From assembly GCA_963828215.1 (NCBI GenBank), contig CAWHFO010000078.1:124001-188000 (forward strand): a stretch of 64,000 nt of DNA. The letters run 5' to 3'. A model generated the notes under the pieces. It was not told the DNA's origin. It searched no databases and was given only the letters and a program-made list of their open reading frames with translations. A program made the position numbers and the translations under genes. The DNA comes from CAVTJL01 sp963828215. Lineage in GTDB: Bacteria; Pseudomonadota; Alphaproteobacteria; Geminicoccales; Geminicoccaceae. Each line of letters opens with the position of its first letter. Positions within the stretch are counted from its first letter, which is position 1. Below are positions 1-9,287 of this stretch, piece by piece.

Positions 1-66
1 TACCTGCGACGCAGCGACGAGAGCCGCTATCAGCAGATCATCGAGCGACTGGGGCTCCGCCGCTGA
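1..66 (+). CDS. rpsO: 30S ribosomal protein S15, C-terminal end (partial)
   Basis: Only the last 21 codons and the TGA are present; the start lies left of the window. The translated tail (YLRRSDESRYQQIIERLGLRR) closely matches the conserved S15 C-terminus, which binds 16S rRNA in the 30S subunit. It is followed by pnp on the same strand, the usual bacterial rpsO-pnp order, which supports the call despite the short length. Confidence 0.9.
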   Translation, partial: YLRRSDESRYQQIIERLGLRR

Positions 67-94
67 GATCGTCCGGCTGATCAGGTCGGCGCGG

Positions 95-116
95 CGGTGG
101 AGGTGACCCTCCGCCG
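95..116 (+). promoter_or_regulatory. Stem-loop in the rpsO-pnp spacer (pnp leader hairpin)
   Basis: A 9-bp stem (arms 95-103 and 108-116, one T-G wobble) closes a 4-base loop in the 107-base gap between rpsO and pnp. In enteric bacteria a hairpin in this position is cut by RNase III and lets PNPase repress its own mRNA. The position and strength of this stem suggest a comparable element, but that role is inference. No T-run follows, so a plain terminator is less likely. Confidence 0.55.
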
Positions 117-173
117 GACACGCCCGAGCATCCAGCGATCGCCGCGACGCAGGCACATGAAAGGCAGAAGTTG

Positions 174-2372
174 ATGTTCAACGTTACGCGCAAGGAGACG
201 AGCTGGGCTGGCAAGCCTCTGGTGCTCGAGTCCGGGCGGATCGCCAGGCAGGCGGATGGCGCGGTTCTGGCGTCCCTGGGGGAGACGGTCGTGCTCTGCA
301 CGGCGGTCGCCAACCGCAACGTGAAGCCCGGCCAGGACTTCTTCCCGCTCACGGTCAACTACCAGGAGAAGACGTTCGCGGCGGGCAAGATTCCCGGCGG
401 GTTCTTCAAGCGCGAGGGCCGCCCGTCCGAGAAGGAGACGCTGACCTCGCGCCTGATCGACCGGCCGATGCGGCCGCTCTTCCCGGACGGCTTCCGGAAC
501 GAGACGCAGATCGTGGCGACCGTGCTCGCCCACGACGGCGAGACCGACCCCGACATCGTGGCGCTGATCGGCGCTTCGGCTGCCCTCACGATCAGCGGGA
601 TCCCGTTCCTGGGTCCCATCGGCGCGGCGCGTGTCGGCTACATCGACGGCCAGTTCCTGCTCAACCCGTCGCTGGAGCAGGTCAAGGCGAGCCAGCTCGA
701 CCTGGTCGTCGCCGGCACCCGCGACGCCGTCATGATGGTGGAGTCGGAGGCCGAGGAGCTCGCCGAGGAGACCATGCTGGCGGCCGTGATGTTCGGCCAC
801 CGGCAGTTCCAGCCGGCGATCGATCTCATCATCGACCTCGCCCAGAGCTGCGCCAAGGAGCCCTGGCAGCTCAAGATGGTCGACAACAGCGAGGTCTACG
901 GCGCCCTCAAGGCGGCGCACGAGGCCGAGCTGCGCGAGGCTTATGCCGAGCCGGTGAAGCAGGCGCGGCTCGAGAGGGTCGCGACGGTGCGCGCCCGCGC
1001 GATCGAGACGATGGCGGCGGACAAGCCCGAGCTTGCGCTCACGGTGGCGGGCGAGTTCAAGCATCTCGAGCAGGAGATCGTTCGCGGGCAGATTCTCGAG
1101 TCGGGCCGACGCATCGACGAGCGCGACACGAGAACCGTACGGCCGATCACGGCCTCCGTCGGCGTTCTGCCGCGTGTTCATGGGAGCGCCCTCTTCACGC
1201 GCGGCGAGACGCAGGCCCTGGTCGTCGCCACGCTCGGCACGGGCCAGGACGAGCAAATGATCGATTCGCTCGGCGGGGACATCCGCGAGCACTACATGCT
1301 GCACTACAACTTCCCGCCCTACTCGGTCGGCGAGGCGGGCCGCATGGGCTCGCCCGGGCGCCGCGAGATCGGCCATGGCAAGCTCGCCTGGCGGGCGACC
1401 CATCCCCTGCTTCCGCCCAAGGATCAGTTCCCTTACACGATCCGGGTGGTCTCGGAGATCACCGAGAGCAACGGCAGCTCGTCGATGGCGACGGTGTGCG
1501 GTGCGTCCCTGGCGATGATGGATGCGGGCGTCCCCCTGGTCCGGCCGGTGGCCGGGATCGCCATGGGCCTCATCAAGGAGGGCGACCGGTTCGCCGTCCT
1601 CTCCGATATCCTGGGCGACGAGGACCATCTGGGCGACATGGACTTCAAGGTCGCCGGCACCGAGCGGGGCGTGACCTCGCTGCAGATGGACATCAAGATC
1701 GCCGGGATCACCGAGGAGATCATGCAGGTGGCGCTGGCCCAGGCGCAGGAAGGCCGCATGCATATCCTGGGCGAGATGGCGAAGGCGCTGGGCATTGCCC
1801 GGCCGGAGATGCGCGACACGGTGCCACGCGTCACCACCATCACCATCCCGCAGGACAAGATCGGCGCCGTCATCGGCCCGGGCGGCAAGGTCATCCGCGA
1901 GATCACCGAGACCACCGGCACGAAGATCGACATCAGCGACGACGGGACCGTCAAGGTCGCGTCCGCCGACCACACCGCCTCGCAGCGGGCGATCGACTGG
2001 ATCCGCGGGCTTACCGCCACGGCCGAGGTCGGCGCCATCTACACCGGCAAGGTGGTAAGGGTTGTCGATTTCGGCGCGTTCATTAACTTCCTGGGCAGCC
2101 AGGATGGTCTTTGCCATATCAGCGAGCTGGCCAACGAGCGGGTCGGCAAGGTGACCGATGTCGTCAACGAAGGTGACATGGTCAAGGTCAAGGTCCTGGC
2201 GGTGGACGACCGCGGCAAGATCAAGCTGTCGATGCGGTCGGTCGATCAGGCGACCGGCGAGGAGATAGCGGTGACGCCGAGGCCGCCACGCGGGGACATG
2301 CCGCCGCGGGGCGATATGCCGCCGCGCGGGGACGGTGGGCGGCGCCGGTATCGGGCCGGCTCCGACCACTGA
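174..2372 (+). CDS. pnp: Polyribonucleotide nucleotidyltransferase (PNPase)
   Basis: This is a 732-residue 3'-to-5' phosphorolytic exoribonuclease of cytoplasmic mRNA decay. It has the full family layout: a first RNase PH domain (with GQDFFPLTVNYQEKT and FKREGRPSEKE), a helical linker, a second RNase PH core (around NFPPYSVGE and GRREIGHG), a KH domain (IGPGGKVI) and an S1 domain (GAIYTGKVVRVVDFGAF). The ATG at 174 is chosen over an adjacent TTG at 171; an AAGG-type ribosome site lies about 10 bases upstream. The tail carries three short PPRGD(M) units. It is slightly longer than the usual ~700-720 residues because of this tail. Confidence 0.97.
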   Translation: MFNVTRKETSWAGKPLVLESGRIARQADGAVLASLGETVVLCTAVANRNVKPGQDFFPLTVNYQEKTFAAGKIPGGFFKREGRPSEKETLTSRLIDRPMRPLFPDGFRNETQIVATVLAHDGETDPDIVALIGASAALTISGIPFLGPIGAARVGYIDGQFLLNPSLEQVKASQLDLVVAGTRDAVMMVESEAEELAEETMLAAVMFGHRQFQPAIDLIIDLAQSCAKEPWQLKMVDNSEVYGALKAAHEAELREAYAEPVKQARLERVATVRARAIETMAADKPELALTVAGEFKHLEQEIVRGQILESGRRIDERDTRTVRPITASVGVLPRVHGSALFTRGETQALVVATLGTGQDEQMIDSLGGDIREHYMLHYNFPPYSVGEAGRMGSPGRREIGHGKLAWRATHPLLPPKDQFPYTIRVVSEITESNGSSSMATVCGASLAMMDAGVPLVRPVAGIAMGLIKEGDRFAVLSDILGDEDHLGDMDFKVAGTERGVTSLQMDIKIAGITEEIMQVALAQAQEGRMHILGEMAKALGIARPEMRDTVPRVTTITIPQDKIGAVIGPGGKVIREITETTGTKIDISDDGTVKVASADHTASQRAIDWIRGLTATAEVGAIYTGKVVRVVDFGAFINFLGSQDGLCHISELANERVGKVTDVVNEGDMVKVKVLAVDDRGKIKLSMRSVDQATGEEIAVTPRPPRGDMPPRGDMPPRGDGGRRRYRAGSDH
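2283..2333 (+). repeat. Three tandem PPRGDM-type units in the PNPase tail
   Basis: Near-identical 18-base units encode PPRGDM, PPRGDM and PPRGD close to the end of pnp, after the S1 domain. RGG/RGD-like basic tails are common and variable in PNPases of high-GC bacteria and may add RNA affinity; that function is inference. Confidence 0.75.
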
Positions 2373-2494
2373 GCCGGTCGGCCCGGGCCGCAGGCCCGCC
2401 AGAAAGGCACAGGCCATGGCGGCATGAAGGCATGGTCATGCCGGCGGGCCCGTCCGGAATGGCGCGGACCATGGCCGAGAGGGCAGGAGAAGCC

Positions 2495-3908
2495 ATGATG
2501 AACTGTGTCGAGCCCCTCATGCTTTCCGGTAGGCGAGGTCTGGCCCTTGATCGAAGGCGGCAAGGGCGTCGCCGTCAGCAATGGCCGATCGAGCGGAGCC
2601 TGGGCGGCTGCCGGCGGCATCGGCACGTTCTCGGGCGTCAATGCCGACCTGGTCGACGACCACGGCGACTATGTGCCGCTGACCTTTCACGGGCGCGATC
2701 GGGTCGCGCGCCATGAGGAGCTGATCGACTACTCGATCAAGGCCGCGATCTCCCAGGCCCGGCTCGCCCACGACGCACGCCAGGGCGAAGGCCGCGTCCA
2801 CATGAACGTGCTCTGGGAGATGGCGGGCTGCGAGCGCGTCCTGCACGGCGTGCTCGAGGGGGCCAAGGGCCTGATCCACGGCGTCACCTGCGGCGCCGGG
2901 ATGCCCTATCGCCTGGCCGAGATCTGCACCCGCTATGGGGTCCACTACTACCCCATCGTCTCCTCGGGGCGGGCCTTCAACGCGCTCTGGCGGCGCGCCT
3001 ACTCGAAGTTCCAGGACTGGCTCGGCGCCGTCGTCTACGAGGACCCCTGGCGTGCGGGCGGCCATAACGGTCTCTCGAACAGCGAGGACCCGGAGCGCCC
3101 CGAACCGCCCTTCCCGCGGGTCCTGGAGCTCCGCAAGCTGATGGAATCGGTCGGCCTCGGCCATGTGCCGATCGTCATGGCCGGCGGCGTCTGGCACCTC
3201 AAGGACTGGCGCGACTGGATCGGCAACAAGGAGCTCGGGCCGATCGCGTTCCAGTTCGGCACCCGGCCCCTGCTGACCAAGGAGAGCCCGATACCGGACG
3301 GCTGGAAGAAACGGCTGCTCGATCTTCTGCCCGGTGACGTGCTGCTCCACCGCTTCAGCCCGACCGGATTCTACTCGTCCGCGGTCAAGAACGGCTTCCT
3401 CGGAGAGCTCATCGGGCGGTCGGACCGCCAGATCGCGGTCAGCGACGAGCAGGACGCGGCGGCCGGTCGGACGAGCTTCTTCGCCTATGGCCGCTCGGGC
3501 CACGGTGTCTGGGTGTCGGAGGCGGACCTCGCCCGCGTCCGGGACTGGATGGCCAGCGGCCATACCCAGCCGATGCGCACGCCGGACGGCACGCTGATTT
3601 TCGTGGCACCGGACAAGGCGCGCCAGATCCGCCGGGACCAGGCCGATTGCATGGGCTGCCTCAGCCACTGCCTCTTCAGCAACTGGAAGGATCGGGGCGA
3701 TCATACGACCGGCCGCTCGGCCGATCCGCGCTCGTTCTGCATCCAGAAGACCCTGCAGGTGATCGCCCATGGCGGCGGCGACACGGTCGACAGCGAGCTG
3801 ATGTTCTCCGGCCACAATGTCTACCGGTTCCGGCAGGACCCGTTCTACGCCAACGGCTTCGTCCCGACGGTCCGGGAGCTCGTGCAGCGCATCCTCACCG
3901 GCCGGTAG
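2495..3908 (+). CDS. Nitronate monooxygenase-like flavoprotein (frame break near 2532)
   Basis: This FMN-dependent TIM-barrel protein of the NPD / YrpB group would have 470 residues when corrected. The ATG at 2495 follows a GGAGA ribosome site and encodes MMNCVEPLMLSG; one surplus base near 2532 then moves the reading to the frame with PLIEGGKGVAVSNG, the start of the FMN barrel. Conserved NPD features follow (GVTCGAGMPY, MAGGVWHL, AFQFGTRPLLT). Near the end, cysteines at about 385, 388, 392 and 415 (DCMGCLSHC, then SFC) form a C-x2-C-x3-C...C cluster that could bind a metal or Fe-S centre. The physiological substrate is unknown. Confidence 0.85.
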
Positions 3909-3928
3909 GCCCTGGGGCCTTGCCGAGG

Positions 3929-3958
3929 TTGACATCCGGAGCCATATCGCACCTATAT
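3929..3958 (+). promoter_or_regulatory. Predicted sigma70 promoter of irr
   Basis: A perfect -35 hexamer TTGACA (3929-3934) is followed 18 bases later by CTATAT (3953-3958), about 60 bases ahead of the irr ATG and after the stop of the flavoprotein gene. The assignment rests on sequence match and position only. Confidence 0.55.
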
Positions 3959-4019
3959 CGTTTCAGGATGGGACAGACTCCCACGAGGTGGAGTCGCGAG
4001 CCGGGTTGATGGAAGCCTC

Positions 4020-4497
4020 ATGAGTTCGAGCCTACGCAAACGCGCTTCGCCAGCTCAAAGCGAGCGGTCTCCGCCCGACGCGGCAGCGCTTGGCGCTGGC
4101 CAGGCTCCTGCTGGAGGATGGCCATCGTCACGTCACCGCGGAGGAGCTGTTCCACGAGGCGCGGCAGGCCGGCATTCCGGTCTCGCTCGCCACGGTCTAC
4201 AACACGCTCCACCAGTTCACGAGCGCCGGGCTCATGATCGAGGTCGTGGTCGGCGCCGGGCAGAGCTACTTCGACACCAACCCGACGTCCCATTGGCACT
4301 ATTTCGACAAGTCGACCGGCGAGGTGATCGACGTGCCGGAAGACGCGATGGCCTTCACCAAGCTGCCGGAGGCGCCGCCCGGCAAGGTGATCGACCGTAT
4401 CGACATCGTCGTCAGGATCCGGGATGCCGACGATGGTCCGCGGCGTCGGCGCCTCGCGTCGCCGCTGGCACCGGCTCGCGTCGACGACGAAGACTGA
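4020..4497 (+). CDS. irr: Iron response regulator Irr, Fur family (frame break near 4029)
   Basis: This DNA-binding regulator represses or activates iron-homeostasis genes according to haem status. The winged-helix part (TRQRLALARLLLEDG, HVTAEELFHEA, SLATVYNTLHQF) and the dimer region with an H-x-H pair (PTSHWHYFDKSTGEVIDV) are clear. There are no cysteines, so the Zn sites of typical Fur/PerR proteins are missing, as in Irr. The ATG at 4020 is out of frame with the body. One surplus base between about 4026 and 4033 joins MSS to AYANALRQLKASGLRPTRQR, giving 158 residues. No classic N-terminal GCPWHD haem motif is visible. A probable target site lies upstream of mbfA in this window. Confidence 0.85.
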
Positions 4498-4508
4498 GGG
4501 GTCAGTCC

Positions 4509-5021
4509 TCACTCTCCGTCGAGCAGCCCCCAGAAGTCGCCTCGTGCCATCCAGCCCCGTGTCTCGCCGATCTCCACCCGGCACCAGTTGGGGCGGCAGT
4601 CGAGCAGACGGCCGATGACGCCGGGCTCGGCCTCCAGCACGACGAGGCCGCTCTCGCTCGGGGACCTGCGCAGCGCCCGGGCGCGGCCCGTGACCATGAT
4701 CGTGCGCCGACCCGATAAAAGGCTGCCCCGCACCCAACCCTCGTCCCCGTCCCCGTCCTGGATCTTTCGCCAGGCGTCGCCGAACTCGGCGACGATCTTC
4801 ACGGGCAGGCCGGCGCGCTCGTAGACCCAGCGGATCGGATATTGCGGGCCGGGCCCCGAGCGGGCGTTGACGCGATCGGCTGCCAGCGACACGAACCGCG
4901 GGAGTGGCAGCGTGTCCGGGCCGGTCCCCTGGGCCGGCCCGGCGACAGGCGCCGAGACGACGGAAACGACGGCCACCAGGACCAGCAACAGGCGGGCTCG
5001 AATGCCGGGTACGCGGCTCAC
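4509..5021 (-). CDS. Exported SH3-domain protein
   Basis: This 170-residue protein has an N-terminal hydrophobic signal segment (about residues 8-30) followed by two bacterial SH3-like repeats. The first contains RVNARSGPGPQYPIRWVYERAG and the second ends with NWCRVEIGETRGWMARGDFWG. Such domains usually bind peptidoglycan or mediate contacts in the periplasm; no enzymatic motif is visible. It converges on irr and stands back to back with the hydroxyacid dehydrogenase gene. Confidence 0.82.
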   Translation of the reverse strand: MSRVPGIRARLLLVLVAVVSVVSAPVAGPAQGTGPDTLPLPRFVSLAADRVNARSGPGPQYPIRWVYERAGLPVKIVAEFGDAWRKIQDGDGDEGWVRGSLLSGRRTIMVTGRARALRRSPSESGLVVLEAEPGVIGRLLDCRPNWCRVEIGETRGWMARGDFWGLLDGE

Positions 5022-5132
5022 TCGTCGTGTCGACTTTCGGTCTTAAAAGACTTCCGGTGTCGTATAGGATCGGCGTTGCCGTGCTCAAGACAAAAGGACG
5101 CCCTGGGCAGGGTCATGATCCGGAGAGCCGCC

Positions 5133-6119
5133 ATGCCGCGCAACCGCCCGCTCGTCATCGTCACCCGCAAGCTGCCTGACCCCGTCGAGACGCGCATGAT
5201 GGAGCTGTTCGACGCGCGGCTGAACGCCGACGACCGGCCGCTCGGCAAGGCCGGGCTCGCCGAGGCGGTCAAGACAGCGGACGTCCTGGTGCCGACGGTG
5301 ACGGACCGGATCGACAGCGCGACCCTCGCCCATGCCGGGCCGCGCCTCAAGCTCATCGCGAACTACGGCACGGGCGTGGACAATATCGACGTGGAGGCGG
5401 CCTACAAGCGCGGCATCACGGTGACCAACACGCCGGGCGTGCTGACCGAGGACACGGCCGACATGGTGATGGCGCTGATCCTCGCCGTCGCCCGGCGGCT
5501 CGTCGAGGGCGAGCGGCTCGCCCGATCGGGCGACTGGGCGGGCTGGAGCCCGACCTCGATGCTCGGCCGGCGCATCCACGGCAAGCGCCTGGGCATTCTC
5601 GGGATGGGCCGGATCGGCAGCGCGGTAGCGAGGCGGGCCCGCGGCTTCGGGCTCTCGGTCCACTACCACAATCGCCGGCGGGTTCACGAGACGGTCGAGA
5701 ACGAGCTCGAGGCCACCTACTGGGAAAGCCTGGATCAGATGCTGGCGCGGGTCGACATCGTCTCCGTCAACTGCCCTCATACGCCGGCCACCTTCCACCT
5801 TCTGTCGTCACGCCGCCTGGCGCTCCTTCAGAAGCACGCGATCGTCGTGAACACCTCGCGCGGCGAGGTCATCGACGAGACGGCCCTGACGCGACTCCTG
5901 CGGGAGGGGCTCGTCGCCGGTGCCGGGCTCGACGTCTTCGAGCACGAGCCGGCCATCAACCCCAAGCTCCGCCAACTCGAGAACGTCGTGCTCCTGCCTC
6001 ACATGGGCTCGGCCACGATCGAGGGCCGCATCGACATGGGCGAGAAGGTCATCATCAACATCAAGACCTTCGCCGACGGCCACCGCCCGCCGGACCGCGT
6101 CCTGCCGAGCATGCTCTGA
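5133..6119 (+). CDS. D-2-hydroxyacid dehydrogenase, glyoxylate/hydroxypyruvate reductase type
   Basis: This 328-residue NAD(P)-dependent reductase belongs to the GyaR/GhrB branch. The Rossmann motif is GILGMGRIGSAVARRARGFG, and the catalytic Arg, Glu and His appear in NTSRGEVIDE, EHEPAIN and LLPHMGS. Length and architecture match the family. The ATG at 5133 is preferred because CGGAGA lies upstream; an in-frame ATG at 5115 would add six residues. It reads toward the dehydratase gene, which is on the other strand, with 56 bases between the two stops. Confidence 0.92.
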   Translation: MPRNRPLVIVTRKLPDPVETRMMELFDARLNADDRPLGKAGLAEAVKTADVLVPTVTDRIDSATLAHAGPRLKLIANYGTGVDNIDVEAAYKRGITVTNTPGVLTEDTADMVMALILAVARRLVEGERLARSGDWAGWSPTSMLGRRIHGKRLGILGMGRIGSAVARRARGFGLSVHYHNRRRVHETVENELEATYWESLDQMLARVDIVSVNCPHTPATFHLLSSRRLALLQKHAIVVNTSRGEVIDETALTRLLREGLVAGAGLDVFEHEPAINPKLRQLENVVLLPHMGSATIEGRIDMGEKVIINIKTFADGHRPPDRVLPSML

Positions 6120-6175
6120 GCGAGAGGCGATACGCCGCGGCGAACCGCGCTGCTCTCGATCTCCCCGAGCCGGCT

Positions 6176-7172
6176 TCATGCCGGCTGCTCGAGCAGCTGC
6201 GCGAAAGCTCGCGAGGTCGATGTTCGAGCCGCAGACGATGGCCCCCACCCGCTTGCCGGCCAAGCGCTCGCTCAACGGCCCCAGGAGCGCCGCCATGGCC
6301 GCGGCCCCGGCCGGCTCGGACACCAGCTTCAGCCCGTCGAGCAGGAGACGCATGGCGTCGACCATGGCGGCGTCCTCGATCCGCACGATCTCGTCGGCGA
6401 AGCGCCGGCACAGGCCGAAGCTGTAGGGCAACGCGTACGGCGCTCCCAGGCTGTCGGCGATCGTTCTCGGCCGGTCGATCGACTGCGGCGAGCCAGCGGC
6501 GAAGCTCCGCCACATGCTGTCCGCGCCCATGGGCTCGACGCCGTAGACCGCCGTCGAGGGGCTCGCCTGCTTGACCGCGGTCGCGATGCCGGCGAGCAGG
6601 CCGCCGCCGCCCACCGGCACGATGATGGCGTCGAGCGGCCCTGCCTGGTCCAGCCATTCCTTGCCGAGCGAGGCTGTGCCGAGGGCCGTCATCGGCCCCT
6701 CATAGGGGTGGACGAAGGTCCGGCCTTCCTCCGTCTCGATGCGCTTCGCCTCGTCGAACGCCGTGGCCACGTCCTCGACGATGACCACCTCCCCGCCATA
6801 GTGCCGCACCTTCTCGACCCGCGCCGGATTGGCGCTCCTGAACATCACGACCTTGGCGTGCGTGCCGAGAATGCCGGCGGCCCAGGCGACGGCGATGGCG
6901 TGGTTGCCGGCGCTCACGGCGGTGACGCCCCGCGCCAGCGTCCGGCTGTCCAGCCCGAGCATCACCGCCAGCGCGCCGCGAGCCTTGAAGCTGCCGGTGT
7001 GCTGGAAGAGCTCGAGCTTGAGATTGACCCGCGTGCCGCGCGGCAGCCGCGCCTCGATCTCGGGTGCCCGCCAGTCCAGGACCGGCGTGAGAGCCACGAT
7101 ACCTTCGAGCTGCTTTCTCGTCCGCTCGATGGCGGCCAGCGAGGGCGGACGGATCTCGACGGTAGCGCTCAT
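6176..7172 (-). CDS. Threonine/serine dehydratase-like PLP enzyme (frame break near 6202)
   Basis: This is a fold-type II PLP enzyme of the threonine ammonia-lyase group, 331 residues after correction. The PLP lysine lies in HTGSFKARGA and the phosphate-binding glycine loop is PVGGGGLLAG. It has no C-terminal ACT domain, so it resembles the short catabolic TdcB or serine/threonine racemase-like forms. At the end, CGSNIDLASF is followed by one surplus base. Correction gives AQLLEQPA and a TGA at 6176, a normal family ending, whereas the uncorrected frame runs for over 100 codons of nonsense antisense to the dehydrogenase gene. Confidence 0.88.
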
Positions 7173-7345
7173 GGGGACGGCGGATCTCCGGGTCGGATGC
7201 CCCTGCCCCGCACGGCCGGCACCCGCTTGCGATCGCGCCCGCCAACGGGCGCGAGGCGGGGCTCGGCCGCCGCGCGGCTCGGGCCGGAAGGGAGCGCGAA
7301 GCTAGCCGCCGGACCCGATCGGATGCAACCTCGGCAAGGCCGCCC

Positions 7346-8035
7346 CTAGCCGGCTCGGGCGGTGAGCGCCGCGTCGAAAGGGTCGGCGCCGGCCAGGCTG
7401 CTCACGTGCGGGGACGCGGCGGTCCCTTCGGGCAGGCGTGGATCAGGAATGGCCTCCCCGACGATTTGCCGGACGGGCAAAACGCCCGCCCAGACGGGCA
7501 GGCCGTAGTCCTCCTCGTCGTCCTTGGGCGGGCCGGTGCGGACCTTGGCCGAGGCCTCCTCGATCGTCATGCGCACGACTGTCGTGGCCTTGATCTCCTG
7601 CGGCGTCGGAGGTCGCAGCTCCGCCCGCCGCTCCGGATAGAGGCGGTCGACGAAGGTATCGAGCGCCCGCATCTTGGCGGCTGGATCGTCCACGATCGCG
7701 GCCCGGCCGAACAGCATCGCCGCCCGATAGTTCATCGAATGATGAAAGCCCGAGCGGGCGAGAACGAGGCCGTCGAGGTGCGTGACCGTCAGGCACACCG
7801 GCACCCCTTCCTTGACCGTCCGAAGCATCCGGCTCGCCGACGAGCCGTGCCAGTAGACGTGCTCGCCCTCGCGCCAGTAAGCCGTTGGCGTCACGTAGGG
7901 CTGGCCATCGATGACATAGCCGACATGGGCGATCAGGCCCGCATCCAGGATGGCGTTGATGGCGGCGACATCGTAGCTCGCGCGCTCGTACAGGCGGCGG
8001 GCCCGCGACCGCGCGGTCGGCGTGTAGGCGTTCAT
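7346..8035 (-). CDS. PPOX-class flavin/haem-binding protein
   Basis: This 229-residue protein has the split beta-barrel of the pyridoxamine 5'-phosphate oxidase superfamily. Conserved stretches include AHVGYVIDGQPYVTPTAYWR, VYWHGSSASRML and LVLARSGFHHSMNYRA. The last match the subgroup often annotated as FMN-binding or NimA-like PPOX proteins. The substrate is unknown. The ATG at 8035 is the natural start, and there is no operon partner: 173 bases separate it from the dehydratase gene downstream. Confidence 0.88.
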   Translation of the reverse strand: MNAYTPTARSRARRLYERASYDVAAINAILDAGLIAHVGYVIDGQPYVTPTAYWREGEHVYWHGSSASRMLRTVKEGVPVCLTVTHLDGLVLARSGFHHSMNYRAAMLFGRAAIVDDPAAKMRALDTFVDRLYPERRAELRPPTPQEIKATTVVRMTIEEASAKVRTGPPKDDEEDYGLPVWAGVLPVRQIVGEAIPDPRLPEGTAASPHVSSLAGADPFDAALTARAG

Positions 8036-8313
8036 GAAGGCTCGTCCCGTGGCTGTCGGCGGTCAGCCTAGCTGCAAGTGGCCCGGCACCAAGCGCCAGT
8101 TCCGGGCGCGACCTGGAGCCACTCCTCCGACATCGAGGAGCCCGCCCTGTTCAGCGAGCCCGAGCGACCCGATCCGGCACCGCCGATCCGGACCAGACGC
8201 GAGCTCTGTCGTCGACGTCGCCCGGGGCCCTTGCGCGCACTCCACCTTCCCCGCCCCTGCCCTCCTGGCCTAGATAAGGGTGTCTGTCGAGAGGCGCCGC
8301 GGAAGGAGAGGAA

Positions 8314-9255
8314 ATGAAGCCCGATGTGCTCGTGGTCTGGCCGAACCGGCCGGACCAGATGGCCCAGCTCGAGGCTGCCTATGCGGTGCATCATCTCTAC
8401 CAGGCTGCGGATCCTGACCTACTCGTCGCGGAGGTCGGACCACGCGTGCGGGCGATCGTCACGACCGGCGAGCGCGGTGCGACACGATCGCTGATCGAGC
8501 GGTGCCCGGCGCTCGAGATCGTGAGCTGCTTCGGGGTCGGCATCGATGCCATCGACCGGGACGCCTGTCGCGAGCGGGGCGTGCCGGTCACCAACACGCC
8601 GGATGTGCTGACCGAGGACGTCGCCGACATGGGCCTCGTGCTGATGCTGGCACTGCTCCGCCGGATCCCGGCGGGCGACCGCTGGGTCCGCGAGGGCCGG
8701 TGGAAGAGCGAGGGCGCCATGCCGCTCAGCCGGTGCGCGCGCAACAAGACGCTCGGCATTCTGGGGCTGGGCCGGATCGGGAAGGCGCTCGGGCGGCGGG
8801 GCGAGCTGCTCGGCATGAAGGTCGTCTACCACGGCCGCAGGCCCCAGGCCGACGTGAGCCATCGCTACTACGACCGGCTCGTCGACATGGCCCGCGACGC
8901 CGACGTGCTCGCCCTCTGCCTGCCGGGCGGACGCGATACCGCGGCGCTGGTCACGGCGGAGGTTCTGGACGCGCTCGGACCGGGCGGCTATCTCGTCAAC
9001 ATCGCTCGCGGGTCGGTCGTGGACGAGCCCGCTCTCGTGACGGCGCTGGTCGAGCGGCGGATCGCCGGCGCCGCCCTCGATGTGTTCGCCGATGAGCCCA
9101 ACGTGCCGGATGCCCTGCTCGAGCTCGACCACGTGATCCTCCAGCCGCACGCGGCAAGCGGGACGGTCGAGACCCGGGATGGCATGGCCCAGCTGGTCGT
9201 CGACAATCTGGCCGCCCATTTCGCCGGCCGCCCGCTCCTGACCCCTGTCCCCTGA
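8314..9255 (+). CDS. D-2-hydroxyacid dehydrogenase family protein
   Basis: This 313-residue NAD(P)-dependent dehydrogenase is distinct from the one at 5.1 kb. The cofactor motif is GILGLGRIGKALGRR, and the catalytic trio lies in NIARGSVVDE, ADEPNVPD and LQPHAAS. An excellent ribosome site (AAGGAGAGG) precedes the ATG. The substrate specificity (glyoxylate, hydroxypyruvate or another 2-keto acid) cannot be read from sequence. It is followed 32 bases later by the patatin gene, so the two may be cotranscribed. Confidence 0.9.
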   Translation: MKPDVLVVWPNRPDQMAQLEAAYAVHHLYQAADPDLLVAEVGPRVRAIVTTGERGATRSLIERCPALEIVSCFGVGIDAIDRDACRERGVPVTNTPDVLTEDVADMGLVLMLALLRRIPAGDRWVREGRWKSEGAMPLSRCARNKTLGILGLGRIGKALGRRGELLGMKVVYHGRRPQADVSHRYYDRLVDMARDADVLALCLPGGRDTAALVTAEVLDALGPGGYLVNIARGSVVDEPALVTALVERRIAGAALDVFADEPNVPDALLELDHVILQPHAASGTVETRDGMAQLVVDNLAAHFAGRPLLTPVP

Positions 9256-9287
9256 GCGGCGACCGAGCCACCGGCCGAGGAGCGCAC

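Noticed and set aside
81..2417. 778-codon open frame antisense to pnp
   Set aside because: It mirrors pnp, is rich in Arg/His/Asp typical of antisense frames in GC-rich DNA, and has no recognisable domain.
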